Below are positions 6,912 to 13,790 of a stretch of 20,586 nt of DNA, piece by piece. The notes below the pieces were generated by a model that was not told the origin of the DNA, did not search any database, and worked only from the letters and a program-made list of their open reading frames with translations. The position numbers were made by a program, and so were the translations under genes. The DNA comes from Saprospiraceae bacterium UBA6168. Its GTDB lineage: Bacteria > Bacteroidota > Bacteroidia > Chitinophagales > Saprospiraceae. Each line of letters opens with the position of its first letter. Positions within the stretch are counted from its first letter, which is position 1. Location: positions 1 through 20,586 of the forward strand of contig DIUC01000041.1 in the NCBI GenBank assembly GCA_002435785.1, written 5' to 3'.

Positions 6912-8309
6912 ATGGAAAAATCACGCCTCATCCAACTCCTCCGCAGCTTCTCCCGCCAAGAACAGCGGGATTTTCGACGGTTCTTACAGTCGCCGTTTTT
7001 CAGCCGCCGGGCCGAAACAGCCTTGCTTTACGACTTGCTGGAAAAGTACCTTAAAAACGGAAAGCCCGTTCCCGAAAAAGAAGCCGCCTTCGCACTCGTA
7101 TTCCCTGGCGAGCCTTTCGACGACCACCGCATGCGGATGCTGATGAGCCAGTTGTACCAGTTTGCCAGCCAGTTCTTGGCCGTGCAGGACTTCTTGACTG
7201 ATGAAGAACAGGTGCTGCTAAGGCTTGGGCAGGTCTTTCGGAGGCGAAAACTGGCCGCCCATTTCGCCCAAACCTCCGCCGACCTCGGCACCAAACTGGC
7301 CACCCTACCCTACCGCAATCCTAATTTTTTTCAACTCAAATACCTCGCTTCTCTCGAAAAATACCGAACCGCCTTCGACATGCGGGAGGTGAACAGTGCG
7401 CAGTTGCAGGCACTTTCCCGTGAATTAGACACGGCCTTCCTCGCCCAGAAACTCTGGCAGTCCTGCCTCCTGCTCTCCCACGAGGCGGTGTCCAACATCA
7501 ACTACGATTTTGGACTACTCGACGAGGCACTAGCCTTTGCAGAGCGGAGCGGAGCGCTCGAAACGCCCGCTATTGCTATCTTTTACCATTGCTACCGGGC
7601 ATTAACGAATCCGGGTGAAACAGCTTTTTTCCAAAACTTCAAGGCGCTGCTGCTCCAGCATGGGGGGCTTTTCCCCGATTCGGAGATGCGGGATTTGTAC
7701 ATCCTCGCCATCAATTTCTGCATCCGTCGCTACAATGCGGGCAGCCAGGAGTACCTGCGTGACCAGTTCGATTTTTACAAGGACGGGCTGCGCCGGGGCT
7801 ACTTCCTCACCGATGGCGAGCTGAGCCGCTACACCTACCAGAACGCCGTGACCAGCGGCCTGGTGATGCGGGAGTTCGACTGGGTGGAGCGCTTCATCCA
7901 CGACTACCGTGACAAACTGGCAGACGCTTATCAAGAAAGCGTTTTCAGCTTCAACCTCGCCCGGCTGGGCTACGAGAAAAAACAGTTCGACCAGGCGCTG
8001 TCGCTGCTGCAATTGGCGGAATACAAGGACCTGCTGCTCAACCTTGCCGCCAAAACCCTTCAACTGAAAATCTATTTTGAGTTGGATGAATTCGACCTGA
8101 TAGAGGCGCACCTCTCGGCCTTCAAAACTTTCCTACGCCGCAAAAAGGAATTAGGTTACCATCGGGAAAACTACCTGAACACCATCCAATTCACCCGCAA
8201 ATTGCTGGAAACCAACCCATTTGACAAAGACGCTCGTGCAGTGCTGCGGGCAGAGATTGCAGCGGCGAAAAATGTGGGGGAAAAGGAGTGGTTGTTGGGG
8301 CAGGTTTGA
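6912..8309 (+). CDS. Conserved helical protein, 465 aa, function unknown
   Basis: The ATG at 6912 gives MEKSRLIQLLRSFSRQEQRD, a soluble protein with no signal peptide or membrane segment. It is nearly all helical, with many Leu, Phe, Tyr and Arg residues and repeated pairs of helices of TPR-like character in the second half (for example residues ~340-440: YEKKQFDQALSLLQLAEYKD). I believe similar proteins of this length, beginning with a 'LIxLLRSFSxxExRxFxxFL(x)SPFF' segment and ending in 'KEWLL', are common in Saprospiria-like genomes without a known role; this is memory of the pattern, not a search. The N-terminal 'SFSRQEQRDFRRFLQSPFF' segment is its most recognisable part. It stands alone: the gene before is divergent and the next starts 181 bp downstream after a hairpin repeat. 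A scaffold or regulatory role is a guess. Confidence 0.85.
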   Translation: MEKSRLIQLLRSFSRQEQRDFRRFLQSPFFSRRAETALLYDLLEKYLKNGKPVPEKEAAFALVFPGEPFDDHRMRMLMSQLYQFASQFLAVQDFLTDEEQVLLRLGQVFRRRKLAAHFAQTSADLGTKLATLPYRNPNFFQLKYLASLEKYRTAFDMREVNSAQLQALSRELDTAFLAQKLWQSCLLLSHEAVSNINYDFGLLDEALAFAERSGALETPAIAIFYHCYRALTNPGETAFFQNFKALLLQHGGLFPDSEMRDLYILAINFCIRRYNAGSQEYLRDQFDFYKDGLRRGYFLTDGELSRYTYQNAVTSGLVMREFDWVERFIHDYRDKLADAYQESVFSFNLARLGYEKKQFDQALSLLQLAEYKDLLLNLAAKTLQLKIYFELDEFDLIEAHLSAFKTFLRRKKELGYHRENYLNTIQFTRKLLETNPFDKDARAVLRAEIAAAKNVGEKEWLLGQV

Positions 8310-8322
8310 CATTTGTCATTGG

Positions 8323-8371
8323 AGTCATTTATCATTGAGGTCATTGTGTTTGCCCTCAATGACAAATGACT
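8323..8371. repeat. Hairpin repeat built of TCATT/AATGA motifs
   Basis: An 18-bp stem with one mismatch (8323-8340 with 8354-8371) encloses a 13-nt loop. The stretch 8316-8385 is made of repeated GTCATT units and their complement, and alternative pairings are possible (for example 8332-8345 with 8372-8385, 14 bp exact). It follows the stop codon of the 465-aa gene by 14 bp but lacks a T tract, so it may be an intergenic palindromic repeat that also ends or stabilises that mRNA. Confidence 0.65.
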
Positions 8372-8490
8372 AATGACCTCAATGACTAAAAGAACCGCCA
8401 TTTTGTCTGAAATCCCCGTTTGGAACGATTTTCAAAGCCACCTTTTGTTCGTCAAAAACAAAACAAAAAGCCGGCATAAAAAGCCCGGAT

Positions 8491-9510
8491 ATGTCTCAAT
8501 CAATTTCAGTCACAGCACCCCACAACCATTCCGACAACCCTTTTCCACAAGCAACAACTTTGCAAACAGACGCCCTACTGCTCGATGCGTATTCCCGCAC
8601 GGTGGTCGGCGTTTCGCAGGCGGTAAGCCCGTCGGTGGTGCAAATCAAGGTGAGCAAAAAGCCCAACCCGCAGGCTCGACAACAGCAGCCGTTTGGCACC
8701 GGGAGCGGGTTCATCATTTCCAGCGATGGCTTCATCGTGACCAACAGCCATGTGGTCAACAGCGCCCTGAAAATTGAAGTGGTGCTGCAAGATGGGCGGG
8801 AATTCAGTGGCAAATTAGTCGGCGAAGACCCGGCCACCGACCTCGCCGTGCTGCAAATCAACGGCGACGGCCTGCGCTCCGTGCGTTTTGGCAACAGCAA
8901 AACCCTGCAAGTTGGGCAGGTGGCCGTGGCCATCGGCAACCCCTACGGCTTCCAGTATTCCGTGACGGCGGGCGTGGTAAGCGCCCTCGGTCGCACATTG
9001 CGCAGCGAAAGCGGCAGGCTGATTGACGACGTGATTCAGACGGATGCGGCGCTCAACCCCGGTAATTCCGGTGGCCCGCTGGTGGACAGTTCGGGATTGG
9101 TCATCGGCGTGAACACGGCAGTGATTTTGCCCGCACAGGGGCTTTGTTTCGCTGTATCGTCGAGCTTGGCCGAGTATGTGGTGGGCAAGCTCATCATTGA
9201 AGGGAAAGTGCGGAGGGGCGTCATCGGCATCGCCGGACAGACGGCGCCCATCAACCCACGCTCGGTCAGTTACCACCAATTGCAAAACAAAACAGGCGTA
9301 CTCGTGCAGGGCGTAGAACCCACTGGCCCCGCCAGCGGCGTCCTGTTGGTCGGCGACATCGTCATCGCCATGGATGGCCAGCCCGTCCATTCCATTGACG
9401 ACCTGCACAAGCACCTCAACGAAAGCGCCATCAACCGAATGGTGGAGCTGACTTTGCTGCGCAATGGGCAAAAGGAAAACGTGGGGGTGAGGCCGAAGGA
9501 AATGAGGTAA
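8491..9510 (+). CDS. S1C (HtrA/Deg-like) serine protease without export signal
   Basis: This 339-aa protein has a trypsin-like domain followed by one PDZ domain. The catalytic triad is visible: His87 in TNSHVV, Asp117 in DPATDLAVL and Ser193 in NPGNSGGPL. 'ILPAQGLCFAV' (~212-222) is typical of a Deg subfamily that starts with a 'LDAYSRxVVGVxxxVxPSVV' segment, here residues 31-50. The PDZ part (~240-335) ends in 'DIVIAMDGQPVHSIDDLHKH'. There is no signal peptide or membrane anchor: the N-terminus is polar and His/Ser/Pro-rich. It is therefore predicted cytosolic, unlike classic periplasmic DegP. A frame overlapping the start (8373-8777) is a shadow. Its 3' end faces a second S1C protease across a shared terminator. 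Role: proteolysis of damaged or specific cytoplasmic proteins (inference). Confidence 0.92.
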   Translation: MSQSISVTAPHNHSDNPFPQATTLQTDALLLDAYSRTVVGVSQAVSPSVVQIKVSKKPNPQARQQQPFGTGSGFIISSDGFIVTNSHVVNSALKIEVVLQDGREFSGKLVGEDPATDLAVLQINGDGLRSVRFGNSKTLQVGQVAVAIGNPYGFQYSVTAGVVSALGRTLRSESGRLIDDVIQTDAALNPGNSGGPLVDSSGLVIGVNTAVILPAQGLCFAVSSSLAEYVVGKLIIEGKVRRGVIGIAGQTAPINPRSVSYHQLQNKTGVLVQGVEPTGPASGVLLVGDIVIAMDGQPVHSIDDLHKHLNESAINRMVELTLLRNGQKENVGVRPKEMR

Positions 9511-9536
9511 GGGAGGAGCCATTCTGTTTAAAAAAA

Positions 9537-9571
9537 GCGAGGTAGCAACTTCCGTAAAGTTGCTACCTCGC
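9537..9571. terminator. Strong bidirectional terminator between two protease genes
   Basis: A perfect 15-bp stem GCGAGGTAGCAACTT/AAGTTGCTACCTCGC (9537-9551 with 9557-9571) with a 5-nt loop. An A run just before 9537 gives a T tract on the minus strand. On the plus strand T9 follows only after 13 bases. It therefore mainly ends the minus-strand protease gene (stop at 9607) and probably serves both. Confidence 0.9.
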
Positions 9572-9606
9572 CAAATGTGTATGTTTTTTTTTGCACCCAA
9601 CTATCC

Positions 9607-10764
9607 TCACCTGCTCCCATCCAACCTGACTGTCACCTCCTGTTCTTTTTCTTCCCGAATGATTTTGACCTTCACGTTGTCGCCAGCCTTGTATTTTTCC
9701 AAAATCAGAATCAGCTCGTTGCTGGACGCTACTTTATCACCGTTGATGGCTATGATGGCATCACCGAGACGGATTCGACCGTTGCGGTCACGGAAAGTTG
9801 GTTGCAGGCCAGCCCGCTCGGCAGCGCTGCCCTCCGCCACGTGGGTTATGAGCGCCCCACGCAGGCCGAGCCGCTGCACCGATTGTGCATTTGCCAGCTC
9901 AATGCCGAGGGTCGGGCGGTTGATTTTGCCATATTGGATGAGGTCGGGTACGGCCCATTTCACTACGTCAACGGGGATGGAAAAGCCGATGCCTGCCGAT
10001 GCGCCGCTGGGGCTGTAAATGGCGGTGTTCACGCCGATGAGTTCGCCGGAGGAGTTGAGCAGTGGGCCACCGGAGTTGCCGGGGTTGATGGCAGCATCGG
10101 ACTGTATCACGTCCCGGATGGGCGTACCGTCGCCCGCTTTTATCTCCCTGCCCAGGGCACTGATGATGCCCGTGGTCAGCGTTTGGTCGAGGCCGAAGGG
10201 GTTGCCGATGGCATATACGCTTTGGCCCACCAGCAGGTTGTCGGAACTGCCGACGGGGATTGGGCGCAAGGCAGATTTTGGGGCAGAAATTTTCAGAACA
10301 GCAAGGTCTTTTTCGGGGGCTGCGCCAACCAGCGTGGCCTCCCAAGTGGTCCGGTCGGCGAGGGTGACTTGGGCCTTGTCCGCTCCTTGAATCACGTGGT
10401 AGTTGGTGATGACGTTGCCATCCTTGTCCCAGACAAAGCCGGAGCCGCTGCCCTGCGGGATTTCCATCACGTTGCGGGTCCAGTAGTCCTGCCGTATCCG
10501 GGTGGTGGTGATGAAGGCCACCGATGGGGCCGAGTTCTCAAAAAGTCGGATGGTGGCCTTCTCCGATTCGTTGAGCCTGGGGGGGAGCGGCGATTGGGTG
10601 GCAGTGCCTTGCCTATCTTCATTGTTGTTGTAGGGATTTTCGTCGGCGCTGGTTTGCGGGGCGGCATCTGGGCTGAACTTATTGTTCCAAGCGGTGCCGA
10701 TGAAGAACCCGCCCACCAAGAGCGCTGCCCAAAGAAAGAACCGTAGAAAGGATGTGCTTCTCAT
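9607..10764 (-). CDS. Membrane-anchored Deg/HtrA-type S1C serine protease
   Basis: This 385-aa protein starts at the ATG at 10764 (MRSTSFLRFFLWAALLVGGF), which gives a single N-terminal membrane anchor (~5-25). The upstream in-frame ATG at 10812 is less likely. After a low-complexity Asn/Gln/Pro linker comes the protease domain with His123 (TNYHVI), Asp153 (EKDLAVL) and Ser231 (NPGNSGGPL), and GIGFSIPVDVV, typical of DegQ/Deg1. One PDZ domain (~285-385; GRIRLGDAIIAINGDKV) closes the protein. It is expected to work in the periplasm or at the inner membrane in envelope protein quality control. Terminator: 9537-9571. A weak promoter candidate is CAA at 10807-10809 (TTG on the minus strand), 18 bases, then TATTTTTA (10781-10788), which would give a very short leader. 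The divergent neighbour is the PlsC-type gene. Confidence 0.93.
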   Translation of the reverse strand: MRSTSFLRFFLWAALLVGGFFIGTAWNNKFSPDAAPQTSADENPYNNNEDRQGTATQSPLPPRLNESEKATIRLFENSAPSVAFITTTRIRQDYWTRNVMEIPQGSGSGFVWDKDGNVITNYHVIQGADKAQVTLADRTTWEATLVGAAPEKDLAVLKISAPKSALRPIPVGSSDNLLVGQSVYAIGNPFGLDQTLTTGIISALGREIKAGDGTPIRDVIQSDAAINPGNSGGPLLNSSGELIGVNTAIYSPSGASAGIGFSIPVDVVKWAVPDLIQYGKINRPTLGIELANAQSVQRLGLRGALITHVAEGSAAERAGLQPTFRDRNGRIRLGDAIIAINGDKVASSNELILILEKYKAGDNVKVKIIREEKEQEVTVRLDGSR

Positions 10765-10997
10765 TATTTTGATTTTGCGGTAAAAATATTGATTCCAGAA
10801 ACAATGCAACAATCATTGCGAAGGAAAAACACGCTTGCCAGCCTGCTTGTTTCCCGGAATTGGACGAATTGCGCCCAATGCTCCATGAATCTTCATTATT
10901 CCCATAAAGGCCAGGGATTTGCCCACAGCGTCAACGATTTTGCAAAATTTTCCAATTGGTTGACGATATTGCCCCTTTTTAAAGAAAAGCAGCCTAA

Positions 10998-12314
10998 TTG
11001 AACCCAATCCTCTACGTCCTATACTACTTTTTCAAGCACCTGATACAGCTTTGTACTTGGGTGTACTACGCCAAAGTGACCATCACTGGCGAGCGGCACC
11101 ACCGCAGCCGCAACCCCTGCATCCTCGTCAGCAACCACCCAAGCACCATGCTCGACCCACTCAACGTGGCCATTCGGGTGAACTCAGAAATCAACTTCCT
11201 CGCCAATGCCAGCCTCTTCAAAAACCCCGTGGCCGCTTGGTTGCTCCGCAAACTCTACTGCATCCCCATTGAGCGGTACCAGGACACCAACGGCAAGCCC
11301 CTCGACAACGCCGCCAGTTTCGAGCAGGCCACCAAGTTCCTGACTGGTCACGGTTGCCTCTACGTGGCGCCAGAGGGCAGCAGCTTTGTGGAGCGGCGGC
11401 TGCGCAGGCTCAAGACTGGCACCGCTCGCATTGCCTTTGCTGCCGAGCAGGCCAACAAATTCCAGCTCGGCCTCACCATCCTGCCCGTTGGGCTGAACTA
11501 CTCCGACCCGACCCATTTCCGAAGTGAACTGGTCACCGTGTTCGGGAAGCCCATCCGGGTGGCCGACTTCCGGGAAACCTACGAGGCCGACCCGGTGAAC
11601 GCTGTGCAATGCCTCACCGAAGCGATGGGCGAACAACTTTCGACGCTAATGCTGGACTGCGAGGACGAGGCGCAGGACCAATTGCTGCACCGGCTGGAAA
11701 CCATTTTGCAAAATGAAAACCCGCTGCCACCCGTGAAGCGCCTTCACCGTTCGCAAGCGGTTTTGGGTGGCCTTCAGCAATGGAAGACCAGCAATGGCGC
11801 TGCCTACGAAGCATTTTCTGGAACTGTTTTTTCCTATTTCAAGAAAATTGATGACTTGAAAATCAATGACTTGTTAGTTGGGAAACAAAACAACAGAGGC
11901 GGGGCTGCCCTACTACTGGTCGCATTCCCTGTTTTCTTGCCCAGCTTTCTGACGCATCTTTTGCCCACTTTTATCACAAAAAAAATAACGGTCGCACTCA
12001 ATGGAGACTACCATTGGATACCCACCTACAAGTTCACTGCCGGTGTAGTTATGTACCCGTTGTTCATCGGCCTCCAGGCTTGGCTGGTGGGCAAGTTGGC
12101 CTTGCATTTCCAATGGGGCAGTTGGGTGCAATGGGCCTACCTGCTGGCCGTTATCCCCATGGGCCTGTTCGCTGAGTGGTGGCTGAAGGGCTGGGCGAAT
12201 TGGCGGTACAGCCGCCGGGCCGCTTTTTTGAGCAAAACAAAAAAGGAAACTTGGGCCGAAGCCGTCGGTTTGCGCCAGCAGGTTTTGGCGGAAATGCCTG
12301 CGCTCGAAAAATAA
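10998..12314 (+). CDS. PlsC-type lysophospholipid/glycerol-3-phosphate acyltransferase
   Basis: This 438-aa protein has an N-terminal LPLAT domain. Motif I is NHPSTMLDP (46-54; His47 and Asp53, spacing HX5D as in the Gat1/GPAT-like branch), the block around 124-129 is APEGSS (motif III type), and PVGLNYSDP (~162-170) is the fourth motif. The C-terminal half (~300-405) has two or three hydrophobic segments (LLLVAFPVFLPSFLTHLLP; VVMYPLFIGLQAWLVG; YLLAVIPMGLFAEWW), so it is membrane bound at the inner membrane. It transfers an acyl chain to a glycerol-phosphate or lysophosphatidate backbone in phospholipid synthesis; the exact acceptor cannot be told. The start is a TTG directly after an in-frame TAA (10995-10997). 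The first ATG lies at residue 51, inside motif I, so a non-ATG start is required. Confidence 0.9.
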   Translation: MNPILYVLYYFFKHLIQLCTWVYYAKVTITGERHHRSRNPCILVSNHPSTMLDPLNVAIRVNSEINFLANASLFKNPVAAWLLRKLYCIPIERYQDTNGKPLDNAASFEQATKFLTGHGCLYVAPEGSSFVERRLRRLKTGTARIAFAAEQANKFQLGLTILPVGLNYSDPTHFRSELVTVFGKPIRVADFRETYEADPVNAVQCLTEAMGEQLSTLMLDCEDEAQDQLLHRLETILQNENPLPPVKRLHRSQAVLGGLQQWKTSNGAAYEAFSGTVFSYFKKIDDLKINDLLVGKQNNRGGAALLLVAFPVFLPSFLTHLLPTFITKKITVALNGDYHWIPTYKFTAGVVMYPLFIGLQAWLVGKLALHFQWGSWVQWAYLLAVIPMGLFAEWWLKGWANWRYSRRAAFLSKTKKETWAEAVGLRQQVLAEMPALEK

Positions 12315-12417
12315 TTGCACCAAAATTCCGCCCCTGCCACAGCCCTCCAGTACAGTAAAATCGCCCATTTGGAACCTTCCACAGCCCATATCGGGTTGAA
12401 CAAAAAGTTTCCAACTG

Positions 12418-12447
12418 TTTGCGATTTCCACAAAGAATTTACCTTTG
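12418..12447 (+). promoter_or_regulatory. Promoter of tRNA-Ser
   Basis: TTTG (12418-12421), 18 bases, then TACCTTTG (12440-12447), a perfect TAnnTTTG -7 box. The tRNA begins 4 bases after the box, so transcription probably starts at or within a base or two of the mature 5' end. Confidence 0.65.
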
Positions 12448-12451
12448 CGGC

Positions 12452-12536
12452 GGAGAGATGGCAGAGCGGTTTAATGCGGCGGTCTTGAAAACCGTTGTAC
12501 TGAAAGGTACCGGGGGTTCGAATCCCTCTCTCTCCG
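12452..12536 (+). tRNA. tRNA-Ser (anticodon UGA)
   Basis: The acceptor stem GGAGAGA/TCTCTCC (12452-12458 with 12529-12535) closes on discriminator G at 12536. The anticodon loop CTTGAAA (12484-12490) has anticodon TGA at 12486-12488. A long class II variable arm (about 12496-12511) and a T arm GGGGG-TTCGAAT-CCCTC are present. The 3' CCA is not encoded (CTCC follows), so it must be added after transcription. Length is 85 nt. It reads UCA and related serine codons. Confidence 0.97.
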
Positions 12537-12550
12537 CTCCAAACAAAAAA

Positions 12551-12583
12551 AGCCTCGGCGTTAGCTGGGGCTTTTCTTTTTTC
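12551..12583 (+). terminator. Rho-independent terminator of tRNA-Ser
   Basis: A 9-bp stem (12551-12559 with 12564-12572, two G-U pairs) with loop GTTA, then TTTTCTTTTTT. It lies 14 bases after the tRNA and also close to the 3' end of the convergent desaturase gene. Confidence 0.9.
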
Positions 12584-12602
12584 CGCAAAATACGCATCCA
12601 TT

Positions 12603-13553
12603 CTACCGCCTCTTGGTGCGGGAGTACAGCGTGACATCCTTCCTGAACAAAAAATCCTTGATTACGCCCATCCAAGAATTGTAGGAGTGGAGGTTATCGT
12701 AAAACTCTGGTGCCAATTTTTTGAGTTCGGGCAAACGGCTGCCGGGGATGGTCGGGAAGTCATGGTGCTCGTTGTGGTAGCCGACATTGAAGGTGATGGC
12801 ATTCAATGGGCCATAGTAAGAGTAGGTCTCTTGCCCTTCATGGAACACATAATGCTCTGAGATGAAATGGCCGGATGTCGGGTGGAGGCCGCCCGCAAAT
12901 ATGAGCGAAAGAATCAGGTAGAGGGTACCTTCCCACCCTGCAAATGGCAAGAAGATGGCCATGGCAGCTACCTGAAAAATGATGTTATAGACCTGCCACT
13001 TGTCGGGCGCAATGGGCTTGCCGAGCACCGGGCGCACGGCATAGAACACGATTTGGTTGAAGAACCACAGCACTTTGCCGATGAAGCCCCGGAATATTTT
13101 GGTTTCAAAATGGGAGGGGATGTCCATGTCCTCGCCATCTTTTCCTTGGTCCCAGTGGTGGATGGAGTGGTACACCTTGAAGGACATGGCAAAGGGAAAA
13201 ACGATGGGCAGGTTGGCAAAAAAGGCCAAGAGGTTGTTGTGTAGCTTGCGCTTGAAGGCGAGGTCGTGTGTAATCTCGTGGATGGCCAGGAACAGGGCTT
13301 GCGCAATGGTGGCACCCACCACAAACGTCACCAACAAAAACGCCCACCACGGAATATTGTGGATAAAAAGGGCAATTGTCATTTGCACTATCACCAGTAC
13401 CACCGTGACGTATTTGAGCTTGGGGTTCACCCCAAAAAGCTTCGTCACCTCTGGGTGTGATTTCAAAATTTCCTTCCGTCGCTGAAAATGCGGCTCACGG
13501 TCTTCGACCCAATAAAAATCTTCCCGTGGTTTTGCTTCGGCTTGCGTACCCAT
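12603..13553 (-). CDS. Sphingolipid delta-4 desaturase-type membrane di-iron enzyme (DEGS-like)
   Basis: This 316-aa integral membrane desaturase has three histidine boxes: H92EITHD97, H129SIHH133 and H260NEHH264, with further conserved His near 224-234 (HPTSGHFISEH). The N-terminal segment EDFYWVEDREPHFQRRKEIL is the 'Lipid_DES' signature of dihydroceramide desaturases. 'HETYSYYGPL', 'FNVGYHNEHHDFP' and 'YDNL..YNSW' are, from memory, shared almost word for word with animal DEGS1, and the lengths match (316 versus ~323). The animal enzyme puts the 4,5-trans double bond into dihydroceramide using O2, cytochrome b5 and NADH. Here the same reaction on bacterial dihydroceramide is the best guess; hydroxylation, or a fatty-acyl substrate, is possible. 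Membrane segments lie at ~47-65, 70-92, 105-122 and ~190-222. The gene has its own promoter (13631-13659). It sits apart from any visible ceramide synthesis gene. Confidence 0.92.
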   Translation of the reverse strand: MGTQAEAKPREDFYWVEDREPHFQRRKEILKSHPEVTKLFGVNPKLKYVTVVLVIVQMTIALFIHNIPWWAFLLVTFVVGATIAQALFLAIHEITHDLAFKRKLHNNLLAFFANLPIVFPFAMSFKVYHSIHHWDQGKDGEDMDIPSHFETKIFRGFIGKVLWFFNQIVFYAVRPVLGKPIAPDKWQVYNIIFQVAAMAIFLPFAGWEGTLYLILSLIFAGGLHPTSGHFISEHYVFHEGQETYSYYGPLNAITFNVGYHNEHHDFPTIPGSRLPELKKLAPEFYDNLHSYNSWMGVIKDFLFRKDVTLYSRTKRR

Positions 13554-13630
13554 GTGCTATTGCTTAGTTTGTTTTTTTGATGATAAATGGCTTTTGCCAA
13601 TGAAGGAAACAGCCATCTCCCAATCGGGTT

Positions 13631-13659
13631 CAAAGGTACGAACTCACCTGTGATTTCAA
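13631..13659 (-). promoter_or_regulatory. Promoter of the desaturase gene
   Basis: On the minus strand, TTG (13659-13657), 18 bases, then a perfect TACCTTTG (13638-13631). This is the same -7 box and spacing as the tRNA-Ser promoter. It implies a leader of about 70 bases before the ATG at 13553. Confidence 0.55.
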
Positions 13660-13790
13660 GGTGATTTAGGTCAACCTATGTTTGGGGTGGAAAGAGGGTG
13701 CGAGCGTTTGGTAAATGCTGAAATACCTGTATGCTCCGATTTTTTGTTGGAATACAGAGCAAAAACAAGCAGGACCAAACCACACCTTCT

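Noticed and set aside
8373..8777. Alternative longer start or separate frame overlapping the first protease gene
   Set aside because: It is in a different frame from the protease, and its C-terminal part is an out-of-frame reading of the protease domain. Only the frame from 8491 has the catalytic motifs.
9577..10746. 389-codon plus-strand open frame opposite the anchored protease
   Set aside because: It is a mirror of a well-supported S1C protease gene with its full triad and PDZ on the minus strand. Its translation has low-complexity Gly/Val/Asp content and no domain.
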